DNA of 64,000 bases from Pyrinomonadaceae bacterium (GTDB lineage: Bacteria; Acidobacteriota; Blastocatellia; Pyrinomonadales; Pyrinomonadaceae), in the NCBI GenBank assembly GCA_014380365.1, contig JACMJZ010000021.1, positions 57,195-121,194 on the forward strand. The letters are read 5' to 3'. Shown here piece by piece: positions 1 to 8,756 of the stretch. A program made the translations under genes and the position numbers. The notes beneath the pieces were generated by a model that was given only the letters and a program-made list of their open reading frames with translations, had not been told where the DNA came from and ran no database searches. Each line of letters starts with the position of its first letter. Position 1 is the first letter of the stretch.

Positions 1-531
1 CCCGTTATCAAGTCGCAGAAGATCTATCACCTGACAGGTGACGACCTGGTAGAGATGAACCGGACCCACGTGCGCGTCCCACTTGACGAAACCAGCCAAA
101 AAGAACATCGCGATCTGCTCAAGGGCGATGTCAATACAAACGATCTTAAATCGTTTCCCAGCGACCACGCCGGTTTCTTTTTGGCGATCTCGCTCGGGAT
201 TTTCTTTGCTTCCCGGCGAATCGGCGCGTTGGCCCTGGTATGGACTGTCCTTGTGATCCTCGGTGGAAAACTAATTACGGGAGCGCACACCCCACTCGAT
301 ATTGGTGCCAGCGCTGCGATTGCAGTTTCGGTGCTGATGATTTTTCGTTTCGCGGCCAGGAGCCGGCTGGGCCATCTGCTCGACAAGGTTAGCTCCTTGA
401 CGCTCAGGCACAGTGCCTTATCAAGCGCGATCCTGTTTGCCGTCGTCTTTGAGATTGCAAGCACGCTCTTTCATGTTCGTCATTTTCTTGCGCTGCTTGT
501 CGCCGCCAGACGCTACCTAATGTTCGGCTGA
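1..531 (+). CDS. PAP2-family phosphatase, C-terminal part (5' end outside window)
   Basis: The frame is open from base 1, so the true start lies upstream and this is a partial gene. The protein contains two PAP2 (type 2 phosphatidic acid phosphatase) signature blocks: SFPSDHAGF, where the family usually has PSGH, and TGAHTPLDIG, which carries the His and Asp of the last phosphatase motif. Several hydrophobic stretches around these motifs suggest a polytopic membrane enzyme. Members dephosphorylate lipid phosphates or undecaprenyl pyrophosphate at the membrane; the substrate here cannot be told. The lipoprotein gene starts 15 bases downstream on the same strand, so co-transcription is likely. 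Alternative: a glycosyltransferase-linked PAP2 phosphatase of a cell-envelope pathway. Confidence 0.8.
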   Translation, partial: PVIKSQKIYHLTGDDLVEMNRTHVRVPLDETSQKEHRDLLKGDVNTNDLKSFPSDHAGFFLAISLGIFFASRRIGALALVWTVLVILGGKLITGAHTPLDIGASAAIAVSVLMIFRFAARSRLGHLLDKVSSLTLRHSALSSAILFAVVFEIASTLFHVRHFLALLVAARRYLMFG

Positions 532-546
532 GACTCGGGGATTGTT

Positions 547-1479
547 ATGAAGCAAAAATCGTCCGCCTTAACTCGTCTAACATGTCTGGTTGCTGCGCTG
601 TGCGGCCTCTTCGCTGTGACCTCTTGCAAGAAGGCACCCGATGGCCTGGTGCTAATGACCGATCCTTCTTACACAGCTACCGTCTTCGCTTCCAACAAAA
701 TTGGCTTCGGTGCGCCCGACGGCATCCTTTGGAACCGCGGCAAGCTTTATCTGGCGGATGAAGGCAGGGGCGCGCTAGCGGTGTGGAGCACAAATGATGG
801 AATGAGAGAACTGGTGGATGCGCAGTTCGGCATTGACACACCAGAGGACCTGGTAATTGATGCGGAAGGAAATATCTTTTTTAGTGACGATGCGGCTGGC
901 GGCGTTTGGGAAGTTGACTCCGCAGGCAAGCAACATCTTCTGGCGGGTAAGGACAAGGGCCTGTACTCGACGGAAGGCATCGCGCTCGCTCCCGACGGTT
1001 CAATCCTGGTTGGCGACGCAGACCAGCATCAGATTTTCAGGGTAACGAAGGCGGGCGAGGTCTCAGTTTTTCTCGGCAGGGAGTTTGGCATTACCAAGCC
1101 GGAGAGTATGACTTTCGACGACAAAGGCAATCTTTATATTGCCGACAACGAAGATAACGTCCTCTATCTGCTCGACAAGAATCATCAGCTTCATCGCGTA
1201 GTCGACCGTAGGGATTACTTTTCGCCGGAGACGATCTTCTTTGCAAACGGTTCGCTCTACATCACCGACAGCAATGCCGGCAAGCTCTACATTTACACGC
1301 CAAACGAAGAACTGAAGCCCATCGCGACGTTCAGTGGCCAGCTGGGAAATATTCAGGGCGTAACGGTGGACGAGCATGGTGAAATCTATGTCTCGGTGCA
1401 ATCAGACCTGAAGAAAAATATTGGATACATCATCAAGATTGGGAAAGAAGAACCGCTGCCCGTAGCCATACGCAATTAA
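547..1479 (+). CDS. secreted lipoprotein, SMP-30/NHL-type beta-propeller
   Basis: The 310-residue product starts with a lipoprotein signal peptide: a basic N-terminus, a hydrophobic core, and the lipobox VTSC with Cys27 as the likely lipidated residue. The rest consists of repeats such as DEHGEIYVS, DDKGNLYIAD and DAEGNIFFSD, which match blades of NHL/SMP-30 (gluconolactonase-like) beta-propellers. It should sit on the outer face of the cytoplasmic membrane or at the outer membrane. No catalytic assignment is possible from the blades alone. Its stop is only 12 bases before the first NRPS start, so it may share that transcript, but a role in peptide biosynthesis is only a guess. Confidence 0.75.
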   Translation: MKQKSSALTRLTCLVAALCGLFAVTSCKKAPDGLVLMTDPSYTATVFASNKIGFGAPDGILWNRGKLYLADEGRGALAVWSTNDGMRELVDAQFGIDTPEDLVIDAEGNIFFSDDAAGGVWEVDSAGKQHLLAGKDKGLYSTEGIALAPDGSILVGDADQHQIFRVTKAGEVSVFLGREFGITKPESMTFDDKGNLYIADNEDNVLYLLDKNHQLHRVVDRRDYFSPETIFFANGSLYITDSNAGKLYIYTPNEELKPIATFSGQLGNIQGVTVDEHGEIYVSVQSDLKKNIGYIIKIGKEEPLPVAIRN

Positions 1480-1491
1480 TTAGCAAAAAGC

Positions 1492-4400
1492 ATGTCAACA
1501 ATTGTTGAGAGTCATAGCCTGGAAGTACCCAGTCTTTCCGCCAATGTGGGTGAACCGCTGTCGGAATGCTTTGGTTTGGAAATTGACCACTTTCCAACCA
1601 ACACCTTTCCGCGTCTGTTTGAAGAGCAGGCCGCGCGTGGCCCGAAGCGGCCGGCTGTGGTCTGCGGCAACGACCGCCTCAGTTATGCCGAGCTTAATAG
1701 CCGGGCAAATCAGCTCGCTCGATATCTAGGAGCGCGCGGTGTCGGAGCTGAGACATTGGTCGGAATTTGCATTGAGCGTTCGCTGGATATGGCTGTCGGG
1801 ATTCTGGGCATTCTAAAATCCGGCGCTGCTTACCTGCCTTTGGATCCCGACTATCCTGCGGAGCGGCTGACATGGATGGTCAGTGATTCAGCCGTCTCGT
1901 TGGTAGTAACCACTGCGAATCTTGCCGCCCAGTTGCCGGCGTCTTCTCAACTTGTCCTGCTTGATTCCGAACGAGCTCAGATTTCCGAAGAAGCTGAAAC
2001 GAATCTCACGGATGGCCCAGAGCCGCTTGATCTCGCCTACGTGATTTACACGTCAGGTTCAACGGGCCAACCCAAGGGTGTGATGATCAATCATGGGAGC
2101 CTGGCAAACTACGTGCGCGCGCTCCAGCTTGAGTTGGGAATTAGCGAAAGCGATCGCTATTTACACACAGCCTCAATCGCGTTCTCTTCATCGCGACGGC
2201 AACTGCTGCTGCCACTTTCGCGGGGCGCCACAGTGGTTATTGCCAGCTCAGAACAAAGAAAAGATCCGTTGGCGCTGTTTGAGCTAATTAAGGAAGAGGG
2301 CATCACCGTTATGGATGCCGTCCCATCGTTCTGGCGAACCTGTACTTCGGTACTGTCCTCTCTCGACGCAGAATCGCGCGCTCAGCTTCTCGACAATCGG
2401 CTGCGTCTGATGCTCTCAGCCAGCGAGCCATTGCGGTTCGACATTCACCATACCTGGACCCATGAGTTCGGACATCGAGCGCAACACGTGCACATGTTTG
2501 GCCAGACAGAAACTGCCGGCATTGTTTGCGTCTACAAAATTCCGGCTATCTGCGAGGAGACGCCCCCTGGCCCACCCGCTACAGTAAGTGGTTCTGAAAA
2601 GAGCTACTCGGCAGGGACGAGTGTTGTCCCCATCGGGCGACCCATCGCCAACACTGAGATCTACATTCTCGACGAAGAGCAACGATCGGTGCCCGTTGGA
2701 ACGCCTGGTGAACTCTATATCGGCGGAGCTGGCGTCGGACGCGGTTATTTGAATCGGCCGGAGCTTACAGCGCAGAAGTTTCTGGGCCATCCGTTTAGCG
2801 ACAATCCCGGCGCACGGTTGTATCGAACCGGGGATTGGGCACGCATGCGCCGTGACGGACAGATTGAGTTTGCCGGTCGTCAGGATAGCCAGGTGAAGGT
2901 GCGAGGCTTTCGCATTGAGCTGGGTGAGGTGGAAGCGACTCTGGCGCGCCATCCCGCGGTGAAAGAGAACGTAGTAGTGGCGCGAGAGGATGGCAGCGGA
3001 ACGATGCGTCTGGTTGCGTATGTTGTGCCGCTAGAGGCCGCGCCGGGTCCGACAGCGCTGAGGACGTTCATGGCCGACCACTTGCCGGACTACATGGTGC
3101 CAGCAACCTTTGTACAGTTGGCGGCGTTACCGCTGAATGCGAATGGCAAAGTTGACCGTCGCAGCTTGCCCGAACCCGAAGAGTCTCGCCCTGAACTTGC
3201 TACCCACTATGCAGCCCCGCGAAATGCGCGCGAAGAATTGTTAGCAGGAATTTGCCGTGAGGTTCTCTGTCTCGAGCGAATCGGGATTAACGACAACTTC
3301 TTCGAGCTGGGCGGCCATTCGCTGCTGGCGATACAAGTCATCGCCAGGATCAATGAGCAGCTGAGAACCACGGTGCCACTGCGACTGTTGTTCGACGGGC
3401 CCACCATCAGCGAGTTGGCAAATGCAATCGAACCCACAACTGCAGGCATCCCTGCACTACGGCAGGCGAAAATTGAACGCGCGAGGCGAGACCAGGAAAT
3501 CCCACTTTCGTTTGCGCAGCAGCGTCTTTGGTTCATCGATCAACTTGAGCCTGGCAGTTCGCTTTACAACATCAACCGGGCTTTGCGTTTGCAGGGTGCG
3601 CTGGACGTTACGAAGTTAGAACGAGCGATTCAATCGATTGCAAAGCGTCACGAAGTATTGCGCACGACCCTTGTTGCTCAGGATGGCCGGCCAGTACAGC
3701 AGATCGCGCCGTCTGTCACCTTGCCGTTTAACTTTCATGATTTGCAGTCCATGCCGGAGACCACCCGCGAACCAGAAGCACAACGGATCATAAACACAGA
3801 AAGCAAGATACCGTTTGACCTGGCTCGCGGCCCGCTCGCGCGGATTACGTTGGTGCGGATTGGTCCCGCAGACCACATACTCTTGCTCTCGATCCATCAC
3901 ATCATCGCCGACGCGTGGGCGCTTAAGATATTTTTCCAGGAGCTTGCCGCTTTTTATCACGAGGCTGCCTCCGAAGCATCGTTGCCCGAATTGCAATGCC
4001 ATTATGCCGACTTTGCTAGCTGGCAGCGCCGGGAGCTATTCAGTGATGGCTTCGATCAGCAACTCGCATACTGGAAACGGCAGCTCGCCGGCGCGCCAAT
4101 GACGAGGAATATCCCCAGTGACTATCCGCGACCCGCTGCCGGAAGCTCTCAAGGCGCGCAGCATTTCCTTTCGCTTTCCCCAGTACTCAGTCAATCGTTG
4201 CGAGACATGAGCCGGCAGGAAGGCGTCACTCTATTCATGACCCTGCTCGCCGCTTTCCAGATCTTGCTGGCTCAGTACAGCCGGGAGAATGACATTCTGG
4301 TTGCCGTCCCGGTCGCCGGACGCACGCTGGTTGAGACCGAGGCGCTGATCGGTTGTTTTGTTAACACCCTGATCCTGCGCGGAGACCTTTCAGGCAATCC

Positions 4401-5211
4401 CACGTTTAGGGAAGTAATCACACGCACCCGCGAACGCGCGCTGGGCGCCTACTCAAACCAGGAAGTTCCGTTTGAACGACTGGTCGAAGAACTGCAATCA
4501 GATCGGAACCTGAGCGGGAACCCGCTGGCTTCGGTGATGTTCGCGTTACAGGACGAGTCGCAGCCCGTGCTGAGTTTGCAGGGCATAAGCGTCAAAGCCA
4601 TGCCCGTCGAGTTCACCAATACCAAGTTTGATCTATCACTTGACGTGGTTGAAAAAGCGGAAGGCCTTGACGTTTGGTTGTCTTATTCCACTGAGCTATT
4701 CGATCCCGCCAGCACCAACTCAATGCTGGAAGACTTCAAGCTCGTTCTTGAATGGATGGTAGCCAATCCATCGCGACTGGTCGCTGATTTACCGCCGCTT
4801 CGCTGGACGGCTCGAGTGTGGCCGGCAGAAGAGCACGCCGAGGTTCTAATAAAAGCGGCTAGCGGCGCGGGGCCAGAGTTCCTCGCCCCGCGTACCCCGA
4901 TTGAGGAACGGCTGGCGGGCATCTGGAGCGAGGTTTTAGGGGTTGAGCGCCTAAGCGTTCATGACAATTTCTTTGGGCTCGGCGGTCATTCGTTGCTTGC
5001 CGCCCAGGTCATTTCGCGCACGCGTAACCTTTTCTCCGTTGACCTGCCGCTGCGCCGCATCTTTGAGACGCCAACCGTGGCCGGCCTCGCAATTGCGATC
5101 TACGAAATGCAAGCTGCGGACACTGAAGATGAAGAGCTGGCTGCAATGTTGGCCGAGCTCGGTCAACTTTCTGAAGAAGAAGCTCAACGCCAATTTGCTG
5201 AGGAGTTCTAG
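1492..5211 (+). CDS. NRPS, domains A-T-C-T (second module lacks an A domain)
   Basis: The 1239-residue synthetase begins directly with an adenylation domain (about 40-560, A3 motif YTSGSTGQPKG near 187), so it should start the chain. Next come a carrier domain (LGGHSLLA, Ser610), a condensation domain (about 665-1100, active-site motif HHIIADAW at 802-809) and a second carrier domain (LGGHSLLA, Ser1167). Only about 50 linker residues separate the C domain from the last carrier domain, so module 2 has no adenylation domain and must be loaded by another protein. The A domain is odd: the A4 motif reads FSSSRRQ instead of FDxS, losing the Asp that binds the alpha-amino group, and A5 reads MFGQTET instead of NxYGPTE. 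The starter may be a non-standard or non-amino acid. The start follows the lipoprotein gene by 12 bases without a strong Shine-Dalgarno. Confidence 0.9.
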   Translation: MSTIVESHSLEVPSLSANVGEPLSECFGLEIDHFPTNTFPRLFEEQAARGPKRPAVVCGNDRLSYAELNSRANQLARYLGARGVGAETLVGICIERSLDMAVGILGILKSGAAYLPLDPDYPAERLTWMVSDSAVSLVVTTANLAAQLPASSQLVLLDSERAQISEEAETNLTDGPEPLDLAYVIYTSGSTGQPKGVMINHGSLANYVRALQLELGISESDRYLHTASIAFSSSRRQLLLPLSRGATVVIASSEQRKDPLALFELIKEEGITVMDAVPSFWRTCTSVLSSLDAESRAQLLDNRLRLMLSASEPLRFDIHHTWTHEFGHRAQHVHMFGQTETAGIVCVYKIPAICEETPPGPPATVSGSEKSYSAGTSVVPIGRPIANTEIYILDEEQRSVPVGTPGELYIGGAGVGRGYLNRPELTAQKFLGHPFSDNPGARLYRTGDWARMRRDGQIEFAGRQDSQVKVRGFRIELGEVEATLARHPAVKENVVVAREDGSGTMRLVAYVVPLEAAPGPTALRTFMADHLPDYMVPATFVQLAALPLNANGKVDRRSLPEPEESRPELATHYAAPRNAREELLAGICREVLCLERIGINDNFFELGGHSLLAIQVIARINEQLRTTVPLRLLFDGPTISELANAIEPTTAGIPALRQAKIERARRDQEIPLSFAQQRLWFIDQLEPGSSLYNINRALRLQGALDVTKLERAIQSIAKRHEVLRTTLVAQDGRPVQQIAPSVTLPFNFHDLQSMPETTREPEAQRIINTESKIPFDLARGPLARITLVRIGPADHILLLSIHHIIADAWALKIFFQELAAFYHEAASEASLPELQCHYADFASWQRRELFSDGFDQQLAYWKRQLAGAPMTRNIPSDYPRPAAGSSQGAQHFLSLSPVLSQSLRDMSRQEGVTLFMTLLAAFQILLAQYSRENDILVAVPVAGRTLVETEALIGCFVNTLILRGDLSGNPTFREVITRTRERALGAYSNQEVPFERLVEELQSDRNLSGNPLASVMFALQDESQPVLSLQGISVKAMPVEFTNTKFDLSLDVVEKAEGLDVWLSYSTELFDPASTNSMLEDFKLVLEWMVANPSRLVADLPPLRWTARVWPAEEHAEVLIKAASGAGPEFLAPRTPIEERLAGIWSEVLGVERLSVHDNFFGLGGHSLLAAQVISRTRNLFSVDLPLRRIFETPTVAGLAIAIYEMQAADTEDEELAAMLAELGQLSEEEAQRQFAEEF

Positions 5212-5233
5212 TTCGTTTCATCAAGAGAGGGTT

Positions 5234-5337
5234 AGACAGGATTAACAGGATGAACAAGATGACGACCGCAGAGCCAAGAAGTCCGCGATTAATTGCGAAT
5301 TAAGTTGTCATCGTGTCTATCGTGTCAATCCTGTCAA
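5234..5337. repeat. imperfect inverted repeat between two NRPS genes
   Basis: The arm GACAGGATTAACAGGAT with its extension to about 5276 is the imperfect reverse complement of the arm at 5304-5336 ending TCAATCCTGTC. The element fills the gap between the first two NRPS genes. It also supplies a spurious Cys/Ser-rich N-terminal extension if a TTG at 5293 is taken as a start. It resembles the other palindromic intergenic elements in the window in architecture, not in sequence. Confidence 0.6.
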
Positions 5338-5361
5338 AGTTCGTTGCTAGTCGATAAGAGA

Positions 5362-8300
5362 ATGATAGTCCAACCCCAAAGCGAAGTTTACGAATTGACG
5401 CCGACGCAGCAGGCGATGCTGATCTATTCGCTCTACGCGCCGCGATCAAAAGCGTATTTCGAGCAGGTTTGCTACGCCTACAAGGCGGCCCTTGATGTGC
5501 ACGCTTTCGCTGAAGCCTGGCAGCAGGTCGTTAGTCGCCATGCAATTTTGCGAACCTCATTCTCCTGGAACGACTCCGAACACCTCGTGCAAATAGTCCA
5601 TCCCGGCGTAGACCTTCCATTTGAAGAACAGGATTGGCGCGAGTTGTTCGGGTTGCAACAGGAGGAACGGCTTAAGGAATTTCTGAGGGACGACTCCGAG
5701 CGCGGCTTCGATTTAGCTTGCCCGTCACTGCTAAGGGTCGCAGTTCTCCAAACGCAAGATGACGCCTACTGGATCGTTGTCAGCAACCATCACATTGTTC
5801 TGGACGGATGGTCTATGTCCGTTGTGCGCAACGAGGTGTCGCAGATCTACCGGAAGCTGGCGCATGACGAACCGGTCGAGCTTGGGCCGGCGCGTCATTT
5901 TGGGGCGTACGTTGAATGGTTAGACCAGCAGCAGACTTCGACGGAAGCGGAGACGTTTTGGCGGCATGAGCTGGAAGGATTTTCGCTGCAGAACGATCTG
6001 CCGATCGATAAGAACGCGGGCAAACTTTCCAATCCCAATGAGACGTTTTCGGAAAAGCACGTATCGCTCTCGCCTTCGCTGACAGCTTCCATTCAATCCT
6101 GCGCCCGGCGGCACCACCTGACGATGAGCGCATTTGTTCAGGGCGCCTGGGCTGTGCTGCTCAGCAGGTATTGCGGCGTTGACGACGTCGTCTTTGGAAT
6201 CACGGTTTCCGGGCGGCCTTACGAGATGCCGGGTATTGAGTCGATGGTTGGGTTGCTGATTAATACGCTGCCGGTTCGAGTCGAACTGGATCCGCAGGAA
6301 TCGTGTCTCTCCTGCCTAAAGAAGGTGCAGGATCGAGGGGCGGGCTTGCTTGAGCATGAGCACAGCTCGCTTAAGCAGATTCAGCAATGGAGCGATGTCC
6401 CTCGCAATTCGCCGCTGTTTGAAACCCTGCTGGTGTTTGAGAATTTTGCCGGAGCCGGATCGTCTTTCCGGCTGGACGGTCCGATAGAGGTCCTGGGCGC
6501 ACATTTCGCAAGGACAAACTACCCGCTAACCCTCGTTGTCGATCCAGGCAATCATCTGCGTTTTCAATTGGTCTATCATCGCAGCCGTTTTGCTGAGGAT
6601 GCGATTGAAAGAATGCTGGAACATCTCAGCACAATTCTTGAAGCGATGGCCGCTGACATGGAAAAACCGTTATCCAGTTTGCCGCTGCTCACGGAAGCCG
6701 CAACTCACACGCTGCTTCACGAATGGAACGATAATAACCAGAAGGCCTTTACCGATGAACCAGTCACCAGCTTGTTTGAGCGGCAATGCAAGCTAACGCC
6801 AGAGGCTGTGGCCGTGTCTCGTGAAGGCACGCAACTGACCTACGCGCAACTGAACGAACGCGCCAATCAACTCGCCCATTACCTGAAACAGCTCGGTGTC
6901 GGGCCGGAAACGCTGGTTGGAGTTTGTGTTGAAAGATCGATCGACATGGTGATCGCCGTGCTCGCGACTCTCAAAGCGCGCGGTGCTTACGTTCCTTTGG
7001 ATCCCGCTTACCCGAAAAACCGTTTAGCTTTCATGCTCAATGATAGCGGCATCCAGGTATTGCTGACTCGAGGCCGGTTAAGCGAAACACTTCCTGACTA
7101 TAACGGCGCGATCGTCAGGTTCGATGACGACGCTGAAGTTATCCAGGCCTGTAGCAAGGAAAACTTAGGCGAGGCGCCACAGCCCGCCGATCTCGCTTAC
7201 GTGATTTACACATCTGGTTCTACTGGAAATCCCAAGGGGACGATGATCGAACACCACTCGCTCACAAATTTCACGATGGCGGCAGTCGATGCCTATGAGG
7301 TTTCCGCCGCCGATCGAATATTGCAGTTTGCCTCGCTGAGCTTTGACACCAGCGTCGAGGAAATTTTTCCCGCGCTCGTTGCAGGTGCGACCGTTGTCCT
7401 CAGAACAGACGCGATGCTGAGTTCTGCTCAAGACTTTCTGCAGAAGTGCGGCGAGTTTGGAATCACAATTCTCGATCTGCCGACGGCTTACTGGCACGAA
7501 CTAACCGACGAACTTGCCGCCGATGGTCTCTCGCTTCCGGAAAGCTTGCGGTTGGTAATCCTGGGTGGCGAGAAGGCCCTACCGGAGCGGCTCGCGAGCT
7601 GGCGTCAGCATGCGGGCACCGCGGACCGTCGCGTGCGGTTGGTTAACACTTACGGTCCAACTGAGACAACTATCGTTGCCACGATGTTTGATTTGTCTCC
7701 GCAAGACGATAACAAACAGGTCACCGACGTTCCCATCGGGCGCCCTGTTAATAATCTGACTGTGTACGTTCTGGATCGCCTGCTTCGTCCGGTTCCCATT
7801 GGGATCCCTGGCGAACTTTACATTGGCGGCGCGGGTGTCGCTCGTGGATATCTACATCGCCCTGATCTGACCGCCGAGAAATTTGTGGCCAGCCCTTTTG
7901 GTAGCGAGGGTGGCGTGCGTTTGTACAAGACCGGAGATTTAGTTTGCTATCGGCCTGACAGTAACCTGGAATTTCTGGGTCGCATCGACAACCAGGTGAA
8001 GATCAGGGGTTTCCGCGTAGAGCTGGAAGAGATCGAGCAGGCAATCAGAGCCCATCAAGACGTCTCAGACGCTGTAGTGATTGCAGAGGAAACTGATGCC
8101 GGCGACAAGCGGTTGTTGGCCTATGTGGTACCAGCGCGTCAGGCGCAACCGACAATTAGCGAGCTGCGCGAATTGCTGGCTGAGAAACTCCCAGCCTACA
8201 TGCTTCCGTCTGCCTTCTTGTTTATTGAAACCCTGCCGTTGATGCCGAACGGGAAAATTGATCGGAAAGCGCTCCCTCGCCTCGATCAAACGAGGCCTGC

Positions 8301-8733
8301 GCTCGACGAAAATTTCGAAGCGCCCCGCAGTCATCTGGAAGACTCGGTCGCCGGAATTTGGTGCGAACTGCTGAAGGTCGATCGCGTTGGCATTCACGAC
8401 GACTTCTTTGAGCTCGGCGGCCATTCTTTGTTGGGCGCCAAACTGATTTCGAGTTTGCGCCGCAACCTCCATGTCGAGTTGAACCTGATAGACATCTTCC
8501 AGTCGCCAACTATTGCCCGGTTAGCAGCGCTCATCTCCCAACGCCAGACGGAATTGGCGACTGAAGACGACCTGGCATCTCTGCTGGCGGAAATAGAAAA
8601 CATGTCTGACGAAGAAGCGCAGCAGAGGTTTGCCGAAGAGCTAGCCAAAGGTGGATCACATGCGCAGGCTCTGAAGTTAACGCTCGTCAGTACGGGCACG
8701 ACGGCCCTGGAGATCTTGTCTAACACCTTATAG
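5362..8733 (+). CDS. NRPS, domains C-A-T
   Basis: A single elongation module of 1123 residues. The condensation domain (about 8-440) has HHIVLDGW at 143-150. The adenylation domain (about 470-960) has YTSGSTGNPKG near 617, FDTSVEEIF and NTYGPTETT. The carrier domain has LGGHSLLG with Ser1022. A manual GrsA-based alignment gives the specificity code D-T-E-D-I-G-T-I-V-K, which I cannot assign to a residue. The ATG at 5362 is preferred because the open frame further upstream is built from a palindromic repeat and starts at TTG. The C-terminal tail after the carrier is acidic (MSDEEAQQRFAEEL), much like the end of the first NRPS (EEEAQRQFAEEF); such tails may be docking elements between the separate synthetases. 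No epimerase or methyltransferase domain is present. Confidence 0.92.
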   Translation: MIVQPQSEVYELTPTQQAMLIYSLYAPRSKAYFEQVCYAYKAALDVHAFAEAWQQVVSRHAILRTSFSWNDSEHLVQIVHPGVDLPFEEQDWRELFGLQQEERLKEFLRDDSERGFDLACPSLLRVAVLQTQDDAYWIVVSNHHIVLDGWSMSVVRNEVSQIYRKLAHDEPVELGPARHFGAYVEWLDQQQTSTEAETFWRHELEGFSLQNDLPIDKNAGKLSNPNETFSEKHVSLSPSLTASIQSCARRHHLTMSAFVQGAWAVLLSRYCGVDDVVFGITVSGRPYEMPGIESMVGLLINTLPVRVELDPQESCLSCLKKVQDRGAGLLEHEHSSLKQIQQWSDVPRNSPLFETLLVFENFAGAGSSFRLDGPIEVLGAHFARTNYPLTLVVDPGNHLRFQLVYHRSRFAEDAIERMLEHLSTILEAMAADMEKPLSSLPLLTEAATHTLLHEWNDNNQKAFTDEPVTSLFERQCKLTPEAVAVSREGTQLTYAQLNERANQLAHYLKQLGVGPETLVGVCVERSIDMVIAVLATLKARGAYVPLDPAYPKNRLAFMLNDSGIQVLLTRGRLSETLPDYNGAIVRFDDDAEVIQACSKENLGEAPQPADLAYVIYTSGSTGNPKGTMIEHHSLTNFTMAAVDAYEVSAADRILQFASLSFDTSVEEIFPALVAGATVVLRTDAMLSSAQDFLQKCGEFGITILDLPTAYWHELTDELAADGLSLPESLRLVILGGEKALPERLASWRQHAGTADRRVRLVNTYGPTETTIVATMFDLSPQDDNKQVTDVPIGRPVNNLTVYVLDRLLRPVPIGIPGELYIGGAGVARGYLHRPDLTAEKFVASPFGSEGGVRLYKTGDLVCYRPDSNLEFLGRIDNQVKIRGFRVELEEIEQAIRAHQDVSDAVVIAEETDAGDKRLLAYVVPARQAQPTISELRELLAEKLPAYMLPSAFLFIETLPLMPNGKIDRKALPRLDQTRPALDENFEAPRSHLEDSVAGIWCELLKVDRVGIHDDFFELGGHSLLGAKLISSLRRNLHVELNLIDIFQSPTIARLAALISQRQTELATEDDLASLLAEIENMSDEEAQQRFAEELAKGGSHAQALKLTLVSTGTTALEILSNTL

Positions 8734-8756
8734 GAATCGAACGAGGCGGAAACAGC

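Noticed and set aside
5293..5361. N-terminal extension of the second NRPS (Cys/Ser-rich)
   Set aside because: It is encoded by an arm of a palindromic repeat and starts at TTG; the condensation domain begins after the ATG at 5362.
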